A stretch of DNA of 64,000 nt, from positions 2,621,501 to 2,685,500 of the forward strand of contig OX359248.1 of assembly GCA_947179485.1 (NCBI GenBank), written 5' to 3'. Shown here in pieces: positions 47,921 through 60,511 of this stretch; the first letter of the stretch is position 1, and every line of letters begins with the position of its first letter. The notes under the pieces are model-generated. The model made no database searches and was not told where the DNA came from. It saw only the letters and a program-made list of their open reading frames with translations. This stretch comes from Allacma fusca (Eukaryota; Arthropoda; Collembola; Symphypleona; Sminthuridae). Made by a program: the position numbers and the translations under genes.

Positions 47921-50820
47921 GTGCTAAAAGCCTTCATTCCAAACCATTATTTTGTTCCATAAAAGCCAGAAAAATAGTTGGGCGCAATAAGGAATAATAA
48001 TTCACAGCATTGGTGGAGTTTCTTCCGTCTTAGTCTCTGTAGTATCACTACTCAACACTACTTGTCCACCGAGTTTCCTATTTCTTTTCGTGTGTGCTAT
48101 AATGGAAAAACAATTCGGCATTTTAGTCGCACTTTTTAAAGGTAATTTTTGAAAAATATCTTTTGAGGTGAAGCTACAAATAAATAGTTTACAGTAGCAT
48201 GTTGACATTGACTGTTTCTTATCTGTGGGGGAGATTCTTGTGGGGTAAGAGGGGAAATTCTTGGAGTGTAAGCTTGAAACTCTGTTAATTCTATTACTTG
48301 CTGTGTATATGTAGACTATACTATACTATGTACTATAGTACGTACAATGGGAACTGACAACCTTTAACCCTATCTTTGTTATCAACTCATTTCTCATTTT
48401 CTGTCATCTCCTTTGAAAATTCCCTTGGCCCAAGTTTGCAGTCGTTGGAGAAGTTTCCAGACCTTAGGTGTCACTGTCACAGAAGTAGTAGTTGCAGGAT
48501 CTCCCGCTGCTCCCATTACTCTCATGACAAAAACTGTATTCCTCTCTATGTATGTAGAGTATCTCTGATGGTGCACATATGTATATGACAAAATATGGTG
48601 ATATATGACAGGCGAGGGTTATTGTGAACCAGTGCTCAAAGTAGTACACCGGCTCGGGGAATGATGAGATATGTGAGTGCTCGCTATTAATTAATATTCT
48701 GGATAGAATTATTATGCACTTACGAGCATTTAGCCATTATTCGGAATCACAAAGTAAGTTTTTTTCTCATGGATTTTGGTCGTTACAACCAATTAATTCC
48801 CTTTTGTTTGGACGTGAGGGTAATGAAATCTGGGTGGTTATATCTGGGCTGACTTGGAGTGCTCTGTAGTATTGTGGCGGACGGAATTAATTAAAATGTG
48901 GTCCAGGGCTCTATTCTCCTCTCAATGAGTCCTCCCTATTTCCTGCGGTTATGCTTGTTTTGGATTTGCGTCTGGTCAGCCTGGATCCCGACAGTTTATG
49001 AAAGCTAGGCATGATTTCCACATACTGTATGAGGGACTATAAAAGCGAGGTATTGATTTAACTTGTCCCTGGATCTCTGGGGCTTCTTCTCAGATATAAA
49101 GGATTTGCGAATTAGGAACATTATTATGCAAGATGCTCAATGTGTAGTATGTTAGTCCGACGGAGTACAGTAGAGGAGTAGGAGGGTGTTATCTTGACGC
49201 CCTCGGCGGAGAGTTGAGGGAAGCTCCGGAAGAATGACTGTATGAGTGAATTCATTAGATTTTGCAGATGTCTCAAATCCTGGATGTAGGTCAACAACCC
49301 AATTTCATGTGGTGATGTGGAAATGTGCGTGGCAATTAATATACTAAGGAAAGACAGGCCCAAGGCTGGTAGGGACCGACTCTGCCGATGTCGTTGAGGC
49401 TCTGTTGAGAATAGCAAGTGTTGAGACAACTTGCATCTTCTTCTTTTTTGCTGTTAATGATTTGACTTTGCAAATTTTACGATTTTAGTGTTTAAAACTG
49501 TCCTAGATATTTTTCTTGTATATGGCTCTGGCAAGGCTAAGTTATCCGTCACACACTACTCTCTCAAGGGACGTCTATTTGCAGATGTTCCATTTTTTCC
49601 CCTGAGCTCTCCTTCAATGTGGAACTTATGTATGTATGTCCCAGTCATTTTTGCATGACTCTGACGTTTCGCCCTATTCCTTGTACTTTTTTAGATGCTG
49701 CAATAATTTTTGTAGGGCATTGTCGATATACTTACAGCTTGACTGACTGGGCTCGGAGCGTGGGGCTTTTGTAAAGGACTCTGTAGATACTACTTGTGTG
49801 CTCAATGCTAATCCTTAATGACTGTTTGGGTGGAAGTTTGAAGCTCTTATGTGTTTTTCAATGCCGTGGTATGTGTGTGTGTGTGTGTACTATATGGCTC
49901 TCAGGGTATAGGTTTGAGGTTGACAGTAGGGTATGATCATATGGTGAGTGTCTTATAAATCTTAAAGTTACTGTACATACATATATGTACATTGGTCCTT
50001 TCTCTTATGTAACTGTCATCATACAGGCTTCCATCATGTGTATATTCAAATGGGACTCATTACATGTGCCAAGATATACTTGAGGCTATTAAAAAAAGGG
50101 AATTGTTAGTTCTAGGTAAACACAAGTATTTTTCTATGTCCCTGAACGCATACCACACATTGTGTGAGAGCTGTAGTAATGAGTCAATAGAAGAGGAATG
50201 AGCATGTCATGGTTCGCTTTTTTGAAAAGGTCTGGCAAATTATAATTGTAACTTTATTGTTACAGTAATGACTCCATACAAATCGTTGTTTTCATTTTTT
50301 TTTAATCTGTTCCTCTGTTACTGCTCTCTACAGATGGTTGTATATGTATGTACAGTAGGTATTTTTGGAAGGGACGAAGCTCTTGTGAAGTCCGTAGTCT
50401 CATTAATTGTTCACGGTCCATTGGAATTGTCCTGCCAATTATGTCCTGAGCATTGTTGGAAGTTGTCAAGCTTAATTACTATGTTATATATGCATTTGCT
50501 CTAATGGTAACTAAACTTGAGGTCGTCCCCACTCTGCAAACCAAATGCACTCCTAGGATTTAAGTTAGTAAAAATCATTCCTAGTAGGCACATATAATTA
50601 AGTGCATGTATGTATAGTAGTAGTAGTAATTTAGTATATATAGTAAGTTGACGACCGACAGCAGGCAAGGATTTTTTTTATTTATTTTTTAAAATTGCAT
50701 CCCCCATTCAGGTGCTCTGAAGGCTTATTTATAAAATGTGCGAAATCGGTGGGCGGTGGTTGATATTAAATTGAAATAATGGCATGGAACGCGAGTACAT
50801 GGAAAAAAGAGTGAGTGAGC

Positions 50821-50824
<4 letters not shown>

Positions 50825-50868
<44 letters not shown>
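50825..50868. repeat. (GA)22 microsatellite
   Basis: With 13750-13793, the longest uninterrupted purine array in the window. Confidence 0.93.
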
Positions 50869-50870
<2 letters not shown>

Positions 50871-51035
50871 TGAAAATTTTATTATCATTACTCTCGAAGA
50901 TAATAAGCGTAGAGACGCATGTGAACGTGAACTCAACTCAACAATGAAATGTTTGGTTGAATGCCGGACGAACTCCAAAGAGTGAAGTTTTATAAACTGT
51001 AACTAATGTAATGTAATGTAGTATAGTGAGAGTTT

Positions 51036-51039
51036 TTGT

Positions 51040-51072
<33 letters not shown>
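51036..51072. repeat. (TG)n microsatellite
   Basis: About eighteen TG units with one A interruption. Confidence 0.9.
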
Positions 51073-51074
<2 letters not shown>

Positions 51075-52256
51075 CACTCACAGAACACAAGTTATATTCA
51101 GATGGTAATATAATGGGGCTGTGGTGCATTTTCTACCCTCACTCAGATGAATACATATGTATCATTGAATCGCCTGAGTGACTTTGATATTGATGGTGTC
51201 GTAATGTTTGAGGTTGTGATGTTTCTAGCCTTGCTCTTGCTACCTGTCCAAGGGCGTCATTTAATTAATAACCTCAACATTACCTACCTTACCCTTTCTC
51301 TAACGTATTATTCCTTATTATTTTTTTCCACCATCTACCACACGATAAGAGGGTATGGAAAGGTCAGACTTGTTTCTTTTTTCAGTACGATATTTCCCCC
51401 CTGTTTTTATTTTATTTGATATATCAAACATACTACAGTACTCCTAGAGAGCCAAGTGTGGAGTGTATGTATTCATCATGGGATCTTTTCATCTTGATAG
51501 GCACGCTACACTCTGTATCAGTCGGCATTTAGAGAATGTGTTTTGGTATTTTGAAAGCGTTACAATTCTATGTACGGTACGTGGAATGTACTTTAACTGT
51601 TCCATCCCGCCCCAATAGTTCCCAATGCTATATTCTACTCTCTGAGATATCACACTCAGGGATGAAGGAGAATTTTGCTTATTATTATTAATAATAATAA
51701 GCAAATTACTGTTTAGCATCTCGTAGCATTGCTCTTGACATTTCATTGTAATCTCTTGTAATATTTTTTTTGTCTCGCGACAAGCTCCAATATGTTGTCT
51801 GTGGGATGGAGGCGAAGGCTTGATTATGCGTAAGAGGGTCTTGCCCAATCTGTCTTCATTGTCAGCTGTTTTTTTTTCTCTCTCTCTCTCTCATTCATGC
51901 TAGACTGGGAATTGTAATGACTGTATAGAGACGAAGATACTTCCCTCGAATCCATGCTTACATACTTATCCTTTTATATGTATGTATTAATTATTATACT
52001 TTGATGGAAATTTAAATCAAAGTTAATGTCAATTTGGATTTTTTCTTTTCTTGGCAAGGGAGATATTGAACTCAGGCTGTACTAGGAATTAACGATACGT
52101 GAGAGGAAATTCTTTTATTGAGTAATAGCCCTGGTAATTAAATGGAGATTTATTACTGTAAACATATATGGGATACTGGGAAGGGAGCGTTGTAGTTTGG
52201 TTTGGATCCTTGTGTGTAAGTAACATATACATCTACAAATATAATTATACATATAA

Positions 52257-52293
52257 GTATAGGTATCAACATATGTAATATATGTACCTATAC
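52257..52293. other. Short hairpin
   Basis: GTATAGGTA pairs with TACCTATAC and CATAT with ATATG, with a four-base bulge (TCAA) and a five-base loop. Confidence 0.5.
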
Positions 52294-52426
52294 GTAGAGT
52301 CTGCGTTGATGCTCATTAAAAGAAAACATTGACTATTTATACTGCGGTTGTAAATGTTCAAAATAGACCCTCGCATCTCCCCATGGTTTTGTGGGGACTC
52401 TTGTGAGGCAGTCTTTGTATGTATTT

Positions 52427-52480
52427 AGGATTATAGCACTCCGGGATCAGATTGCATCTGGAACCCCGTGCTATGATCTT
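52427..52480. other. Imperfect 54-nt hairpin, possible small-RNA precursor
   Basis: AGGATTATAGCAC (52427-52439) pairs with GTGCTATGATCTT (52468-52480) over 13 positions with two G-T wobbles. A GGG/CCC block and TCAGA/TCTGG follow, closed by loop TTGCA. It is somewhat short for an animal pre-miRNA, and the stem does not extend clearly outward. Confidence 0.4.
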
Positions 52481-52739
52481 ATTTTTATTTAGATTGCATT
52501 CTGATTTAAATAATCCTGAGTGCAGCTCTCTACCCAAGCAGGAAACTACATATGTGTAGAATGGCGGCTATAAATAGGAGCTTAATAATTCACTGGAGGA
52601 ATTCCGTGGCCAAAGGCTTGGTTTATGTTTACGTTGTTGCGCTCAACTCAACTATGCTGAAATATAATGTAGAATGGGACCGCATGGGAGAGTCATGCCA
52701 CGTTTGGATCCATTGCTGGTTTTCGTGACCCCTACGTCA

Positions 52740-52743
<4 letters not shown>

Positions 52744-52774
<31 letters not shown>
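52744..52774. repeat. (CT)15 microsatellite
   Basis: Uninterrupted array. Confidence 0.9.
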
Positions 52775-52778
<4 letters not shown>

Positions 52779-54879
52779 CACTGGATCGTAAACCAGTTTT
52801 TGATGTAACTTTTTTGCGATTTTAGATGCAACTTCGGCGTATTTAGACTCTCAATCTCTTTGGTCTCATCCTCTAAACAGCTTTCCTTTTCTGTCAGAAA
52901 TAATAAAAAGTTAATTGTAAAATGTGGGACGCTTGCCATAGAGGGCTGGCTCTTTACATCTATGAAACTCTTGTTTATGTTTTCTTTCCGAGGGAAGAAC
53001 AGTTTTAGCACATGGTATTTTATGTATCTCCATCTTATCATCCTTCCGAGTCAATTACGTCTTGCAGTGTACTGTCTCGACGTGTGTGGCGTGTTTTAGG
53101 ACTTGCCAAAATAAAATCATCATCATCATATTCCAGGCCATCATTGAAGGTTGACAATTGTCGCGACTAATCAGACAAGAGAAATTAAGTTAAGGATATA
53201 AGTATACATATGAGGGAACGTTTCTTTTGACGATGCTGTAATGGATTTCATGGGAGAGAAGAGCAGAAGGGAATTTGGAGGGTGTTCAAGTGGGCTTCAT
53301 TTGCATCAAGTTACATGACCTTAAATGAAATAATTGAAGTTCCAGTTGAAGAAATTGGGCAGACTCTGATTGTATATACATATGTATGTATCTATGTATG
53401 TATGTGACATACCGCCAAGAACTTCTCCTGAGTCAGAATCAGTGAATAGTTTTTCCTGGCTTAATTTGGATGATGATGAGTTTATTCGTAATTTCATGTT
53501 TCCCATTAGTTTATAAATTCAATTGAATGGAGTCAAATTCAAAGACTTTGGATGCCAAAAGTATTCAAAGAGAAATTAATAAAATTATGTTTAAATGAAT
53601 ATTCTCATTTTATATCTCTTCCTCCATAGTTTGTACTCTAACAGGATAATTTCTATCCCAGGAATTTTAGAATTTTTAGAATTCATCCATTATGCGTCGT
53701 CTCGTCGAGGAATCAGTTGAAAGAATGTGATTTGAAAATAATAATTGCATTGATATTGTTAATCCCGGAGCGTAAGGATGTTTTTCGACAATTTAACGTA
53801 AACACTACAAGTAATTATTTAAATCAGTCTCAGATTATGACCTCACATACCTCAATCAATTGAATCCTGCATTTTATCCAGGAGCTTTCATATTTTGAAC
53901 CTCAAGTGGTTCGTTGATTTGATGCGTTTGGGAATTACGTTTTGAGGATAGGGAAAAAACAAAGTCATAAATGAGGCGCGTCAGATGTGTCCTATCTCTC
54001 AAGTGGTTTTAATTGGGAGATAGGGCTAGATACTAGAGCCCAGTGCCTGCGCTTGCAGCAGAGTTAATGGCAGATAATGATGTGAAATGAATTTGAAAAG
54101 CAGAAATTTAATTGCAAATCCAGCACAATAGGAAGGTCATGTCCATTGGTTTTTTTCCCCTGAGGGTGCTGACTCTTGGACTAGGTTGTTTGTGAGAGCC
54201 TTTTTCCCAACCCTCGCACTTAATTCTAATGGAGGATTTATTTTGTTATTGTCTTCAAAAATGTACTAATCAATTTCCTACACTACATATACTAATTTTG
54301 TTTTCATGAGGGAGTAGGCGTTATGGGAATATTGGGATGGGGTAAAGACCTATTGTGGGTTATCACATCACAAATCCCATACAAAGACGAGCATCACAAT
54401 GGGCTGTTATTATTATTATGGTTTTCCAATAATTATTCTCAAGAATCGTGTTTTTCTTTAAAGATCATCTAGAAAATGGCGCTCCTTGACTCTCTACATA
54501 GTCGGTATCTACTCCAGGGACTCTTAATGAATTGATGGAGATATTGACGTGTCAAAATAAAATTAAGATTCTACGCAGAGCTAGTGTAGATATTTTTATA
54601 AAGGGGAGTGAGAGAGCTCTCCTCAATAAATTCTTGTAGCGAAAGTGAAGGTCAGACACGATGAGGGTTCAGTTATTATGCAAGAGACATTTTACAATGC
54701 ACATGTGGCTTTTGAAGATGAAATTAAATAGTAATGGCTCTATTGTCGGTGTAAGTGCATATTGTTTACCTGGACATGGACCTATGAGAGGAGTTGTGTC
54801 AACTCTTATTTATTAAAGTACATATTGTAGAATAATTGTAAATATGATTGTAACAGTGAGTGCCTGGGCCTGGGCCTGT

Positions 54880-54905
54880 GTGTGTGTGTATGTGTGTGTG
54901 TGTGT
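54880..54905. repeat. (TG)n microsatellite
   Basis: About twelve TG units with an A interruption. Confidence 0.86.
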
Positions 54906-55186
54906 TGGCATGCTTACGTTTGTGAGACAAGCTTCAAGACTTGGATTATTGTAGAGATTGTTATGGCAGAATCGTGAACAAATATATGCATTTATGGAAT
55001 TACCAATCATAATGCAGGATGTGAAGAAATTCACAATGACTTGAAGTTCTCCCACATGTCTTGTCCTAGTCTTTTGTGTTCCCCTTGAAAAGGGATAGAA
55101 AATCCTGGCCCTTACGTTGACAACAGCAATTAAATCTGACAATACATACTATTCCATGAGGTGGCTCGTCAAAATGTCTTGGATAA

Positions 55187-55209
55187 TTGTGTGTGTGTGT
55201 GTGTGTGTA
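55187..55209. repeat. (GT)n microsatellite
   Basis: About eleven units. Confidence 0.88.
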
Positions 55210-55614
55210 GATACTCTTAACAAGTGATATGGCTCTTGGCTTTTGGGAGAATATATTCCTTGGATTTCGTACTAGCGCGACAGAGCAGACACGTCATCCC
55301 AAATACGGGATATGTCTGTAGGGTATTATTCTAAATGAGATTTGTGGCATGGCTCGAGTCAAAAGAAACATTTAAATACCTTGATGATATATAAATGTGA
55401 ATCGCCCATAGCATTTATATGACTCTCTGTTGGGGAAATAAAAAAAAAACAACCCAGCGTCGAGTTGCATTAATGTAGGAAGCATTGAGGTTCTTCAGGT
55501 CCAACTTGACATTGAACTGGTGACTCCAAGACATATCAACAAAAAAAAGCAAGGCGAAAGAAAATGAACGACAACGTTTTACAGTCTCACTTTCGTGTAT
55601 GTGAGAAAATGAAG

Positions 55615-55639
55615 CTCTCTCTCTCTCTCTCTCTCTCTA
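55615..55639. repeat. (CT)n microsatellite
   Basis: About twelve units. Confidence 0.88.
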
Positions 55640-56381
55640 GTCGTTCAAACTTTACATACATACAAATACATAATTACGAATGCAAATCTGCCTACTACAT
55701 GTCACTTATCTGCCCAGTCTCCCAGACCCAGGCTATATGAAGTGTTTACATGGTGATGGCAGAAAAGGCTACGAAACTCTAATGTCTAAAAAAATATGTC
55801 TTCCTTTTTCTTGAACGTAGAAAATAGTATTGTAACATTGTAGTATCTACTGTAGGAAATTCTTTTTGACATTCCAATATGCAATAATAGATAACATGTT
55901 GGAAATATTCATTCAGGGATGAAATTACATATCTATGTATGTGGCAACTCTTTTGATATTACATATCTCTCACGCACGTACCTACCTTAATTATTCTGTT
56001 TTGCAATTAAGTTCAGCAAACTTTGTAAGGTTGTCTAGTCCCATGAAATCAAAACTAATAATTATGGCTTGTGTGTCGAGTCAGCTCTAGTTTAATGGAA
56101 TACAAGTATAATTATACTGGTGTTACTCCTATCCCTTCACATTCTCCAGGTCTCCATGCATACGAGTCCTGTCCTGTGTACTGTGTGGGGAGAGTGTACG
56201 ACGTGTGGATACTTGTAATTATATGTACGGGTTTGAATTAGAGGATACGATATACGGGGAAGGAGTGAAGTATAATTGAAAAATCAAATTATGAGAATCT
56301 ATGAAATTGAATTCGCAACAGTGACTTATAGGAATCCGTGTGGTATGAAATCATTTGTTGTGTGCAATATTACACGGTACA

Positions 56382-56454
56382 ATGAGCGTGGAGCGTTCTT
56401 CCTTCAGGTGTAGCAATGCACAAAGAGTTCAACTGGAATCAAAAGTGTTGAGAG
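56382..56454 (+). CDS. Weak candidate for a proximal alternative first exon of RXR
   Basis: An ATG frame of 24 codons, MSVERSSFRCSN then AQRVQLESKVLR, ends at GAGAG|GTAATT with one base left over. Joined to exon 2 this would read ...VLR-G-LSLD. It lies only about 320 bp upstream of exon 2, the position expected for a downstream promoter. The donor is only moderate (+5 is T, not G), and an internal CTTCAG could equally be an acceptor. I do not recognise the peptide. It may be chance. Confidence 0.2.
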
Positions 56455-56471
56455 GTAATTGCAGTGTTGTT

Positions 56472-56476
<5 letters not shown>

Positions 56477-56504
<28 letters not shown>

Positions 56505-56517
56505 GAGAGAGAGAGAA
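56477..56517. repeat. (GA)n microsatellite
   Basis: About twenty GA units with one GGG break, about 260 bp upstream of RXR exon 2. Confidence 0.9.
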
Positions 56518-56773
56518 TTATAACACCATGGTCATGAACTTTAATACTAACCCTATTGTATGCTCTCACTCACTTCTGGAGAGAATGGGAATCTGTGGTG
56601 AGATTAGATTGACAGGCGTACTTGAAAATATGATCCCTATGGTGCTAGTTTTGTTCTACAATGACAATGTTGAATCATGAATTGATATTGGGATATGACA
56701 TGAAATTGGAAGTTGGAAGAGACATTACTATGAGCTAATTTGTCATTTGTGGGCTCTTTGTTGTTTTGCGTAG

Positions 56774-56933
56774 GTTTGTCACTGGATACCAATTTGCCAA
56801 TGTCCTCCATAGGGCCTACGAGTCCTTTGGATTTGAAACCCGACACGAATAGTCTGCTCTCTTCATCTGGTGCATTTAGCCCTGGAACTGGGGCAGGGCC
56901 AACATCTCCCAGGTACGCTTCTTCCGATGATAG
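56774..56933 (+). CDS. RXR: Retinoid X receptor / ultraspiracle, exon 2 (A/B domain)
   Basis: The exon follows the acceptor TTTTGCGTAG. After GT completes the Arg codon from exon 1, it reads LSLDTNLPMSSIGPTSPLDL, then KPDTNSLLSSSGAF, then SPGTGAGPTSP. The LSLD and SPLDLKPDT blocks are typical of the arthropod RXR/USP A/B domain, a Ser/Pro-rich transactivation region with many SP and TSP possible phosphorylation sites. Two donors are possible. CCCAG|GTACGC ends the exon at 56912, and GATAG|GTAATT ends it at 56933. Both leave AG, so both join exon 3 in frame. The longer form adds seven residues, RYASSDD. The proximal site has the better consensus. The minus-strand open frame across this exon is a shadow. 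Confidence 0.93.
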
Positions 56934-59555
56934 GTAATTAATCCTTACTTTGAAATCTTTTTCTATCCTATACAAACATTATTGTTACTATTATGCTGCT
57001 TTTGCTTTTTCCCCCGTTAATTTTTTTTCTCAGCAGTTTGGAGACAGATGGCTTACAAAAATCTTTTTTTGATGTAGATTACTCCCTTCATAACATTATA
57101 TAATTAACTGTATATGCGGATTGTGTATTTTGAAATGTGCCAACTTTGTATTTATTTTACGAAAATAATTTTTATTTTAAAAGTGTGCTCTTCCAAATTT
57201 GATATTTTTCTCTAACGACGCAGCTTCCCCGTTAGAATCTATGTAAGTATGTAGGTACTAGGTACTTATATCCATAAGTATAATTACATATTCCATATGT
57301 ACTTACTTTGAAAGGGGATTTTATTTAGGAATATAACCGTATGTTTTCCATTCAAATCTAAACCTTGTATATTTTGTTGGTCTCCCTCTACTTGTCCGTA
57401 GTTCACATAACCCTTTTTGGAAAGTACATACTACATACTTCAGAAAATATTGATTTTTCTTCATATCTTATGGGCTCATCATTAACTTGAATACATTAGG
57501 ATGATTTGGAAGGTAAAATGTGGCCAACGGTATTTTATATGTGGTGTATAGTATAAATAGACCTTTCACAATAACTAATTTAAATAAATACAGAAAGCGT
57601 TTTAAAATAACGCCTACTTGTTATTTTTTGTAAGTAATTACATGTAATACCACCACTATCTACATACACGTGAACGTGCTAACATTCGAAAATAGATTTG
57701 AGTGACATTTTTTAATGACTTATTAATTATTTGAAGAGACTGAGGAGTACATATTTTGAACTAACTAAGTATCTGTGAGTTGAGCAGCGTGTGACCATGC
57801 TGTTAAATTCCTTTTTGTTAAGTATACCTACTCCTTCTCCTTGGGGCTAATTAGCGATTCATAGGATTTTACTACTCTTGACTTTACCCTAGTCTATGTC
57901 TGGGTCTCAAGGTGTTGCCTTAATATTAGTGCTAATGAAACTTCTAGCAGAAGTAAAAGTAATAGATTATTTCCCCGTACCTTGAACCATACCTTTATGA
58001 AATGGGACAAAAAAGAAAAAGAAGTGATGATTGTAATAATGTAGGGATGAAGTAAGTACAAGTATAAATAATGAAATGTATTTTTTCGTCTATGTATATC
58101 TAATGGAAGTTTGCCGACACAGGTAGGCTGTAATAAATGTCCTGGAAGAACAACATTTTGAGGAAAACATTCACATTTGATATTCCCAAGAATTTTTGTA
58201 TGAATTCTTTTGTAATCTACTACTGATACTGTACACCTTTTGCAATCAATCTTGATAAACTTTTTCTAACCTTTAATGGAAAAACTTTTTCTCAAAAGGA
58301 GTCTTTCTCCCAGACACATGCTATTATGAGTTGTTTTAAAAGCTTTTGTCAAGTATAATATGGCTATGGGGGAATGATTCCCTGGGAACATATATCTTAC
58401 GCTTTTAAGTGGATCCTGTATAGTCCTCTATGACTCCGTCGTGCAGGTCTGGAATTTAGCAGAAAAAAAGATCAAATTGCGAGTGTCATTTGCGTGAAAC
58501 TAACTTGGGTTAAGGCCAGCCATATTAATATGACATGAGCGTGTGTTTTTTTTTCATTTATACACATTCTTGTTTCCAATAGTAACTGCATACATCCTCA
58601 TGTACTATGTAACTTCAAAATCACATTGTGTGCTCAAGATATGCATTGATTGGGAGAGATGGCTCATGATAGGAACTTACATATATAATTACCTATAGGT
58701 AGGTACGATGATGGTATGTGGAATTGTCTCCCTGTGATTGATAAATTGTAGATAGGATTTTCCCGTATAGTTGGACTGCTGTTAATCATTTTTTTTCGGA
58801 GGGGAAAAACTTTGTTGGGAATGAATAGGAAAAGTTGTGTTCAGTTACTACTAATAAATAGGCATTTTTGACCAACTGGAACGAATATAAGGGAAATGGA
58901 AAAGTATTGAGCAATTTCCGTTTCAACTGTTTTTTTTTTTCTTCTTCTTTTCTTGTCCGTGTACTCACACAAGTCTGTTATGTATGTATGTATGTGAGTA
59001 TATCTATTTTAATGAACTTATGAGATATAGCATGTAGATACATGTATCCATAGTTACGTATTCGGCGGTGACGGTGAACTGAGAACAAGAACTTGTAGCT
59101 AATTTGTCTTTGAATCTTCTATTGAAACACATGAAAGGATTTTTCTCACAAACACACATGACGTCTTCCATTCATTCCCACGGGTTTCCAGTTCAACGAC
59201 TATTACAACCAGACGTGAAGGACACACTTGAGATATATCTATAAGGATGTGAAATCTGAAAATAAACGAAAGAATAAGAGCAAACGATTTTTATTGATTT
59301 AACAAGGTGTTCTTCCGAATTCAAGCATTTCTTCTATATTTGTAAAGAGATAGATACTTGAGCTAATATTTTGCCTTGAGTTTTTACCAGTCACATTTTT
59401 CCCAAGTCAACAATCTTCCTATTTCTAATCCTCCGAGAGTTTGTTTCCATAGATCCTAATGCGAATTTCATGCTCGCTGGATATGGGAAAAGGTCATATC
59501 CCCCATAGTGTATATAGTGTGCATGTGAAATAGGAGTAAGGAGGGTGGATAGAGA

Positions 59556-59567
59556 GGGGGGGGGGGT
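59556..59567. repeat. Poly-G run
   Basis: About eleven G preceded by GAGA. Confidence 0.85.
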
Positions 59568-60491
59568 TAATTTCGCAGAAAAGTCTGGGCTGGAACATGG
59601 CTTGTGGGAATAGTGTTTGTGACAGGGTGGATGAGTCGGCGGGGAAACATGGAATTACTACAGAGGAATAACCTATAACCTTAACCTTCCTCTCAGTAAG
59701 CTTTTTATCAGTCAATGGAGAGAGTATGGGAATGTTATCCCATTGGGAGAAGCACACACGGGATACTCAGCCTGTACTTGTTATGTATGTATATGTAAAT
59801 TTGGCTTAAAATAATGTTTCCCTTCTGTGCGACCCATTTAAGGTCGGACGTAATCTCATGGACTGGAATATTATAGTGGGAATAAATACTGTAGTACAGC
59901 CGGAGAAATGTCATGTGCCACAACTTACGCCCGAAAGTTACTACTCAGCTCAGAATTTGCAATAGAACTTGATACTAGATACAGAATACATACAGATACG
60001 CTGTTCATTGCTACATGGGTCCTGAATTTGTATCATTTTATGATTGTACTATGTATGATATATATAGCATGACCACTCTTGATGAGTTTACTGTTTCAGA
60101 ACAATGCCATATGACCTTTTAGATATGACCATCAGGAGTCAGTACAAGGTTTTCCATATCATGTTTTTTGTCTGCAATTATTACAAATTTTCTGCTGATC
60201 AATCCTCGTTCCAGTGTACTGTAGTATCTAGTCACGTATGTAAATTGGGCTTTGTGGATTGTAATAGTGATTGCTGTATCTAAACAACCTATTGATTTGT
60301 TTTTTTTTTGAGGGGTACACAATGTGTTCGAAGGTTTAGTTTTGTAAAATGACTGTAGACAGATATCAGTAGAGATGCATCAGTATATATGTAGTTAGTA
60401 GAGTAGCTACGGCCCTATTTTTACTCCTGACAGATTTGACATGAAAATTTTTCTCTACCTTATTTTTTTTTACGTAGAATTTACATCTTCA

Positions 60492-60511
60492 TTCTTCTTC
60501 TTCTTCTTCTT
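60492..60511. repeat. (TTC)n trinucleotide repeat
   Basis: About six TTC units. Confidence 0.85.

Larger units (their letters stand above)
17049..56773 (+). other. RXR: RXR intron 1, about 39.7 kb
   Basis: Begins GTAAGT and ends TTTTGCGTAG. It holds the hAT element at 34474-36120, a possible tRNA-derived repeat near 27.45 kb, several hairpins and many microsatellites. No recognised gene is nested inside. Several open frames of 60-130 codons occur on both strands, but most cross repeats or use non-ATG starts. Unlisted stretches longer than 300 bp hold only AT-rich sequence with short TATGTA/TACATA-type motifs. Confidence 0.88.

Noticed and set aside
48714-48753. Short ATG frame ending at CACAAA|GTAAGT in phase 1
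   Set aside because: Only 13 codons and no other support. It illustrates that phase-1 donors occur by chance in this window.
51147-51419. 90-codon ATG frame with hydrophobic segments
   Set aside because: T-rich intronic DNA commonly yields hydrophobic frames. No homologue recognised and no splice or polyadenylation context.
56637-56975. 112-codon minus-strand frame over RXR exon 2
   Set aside because: Antisense shadow of the exon.
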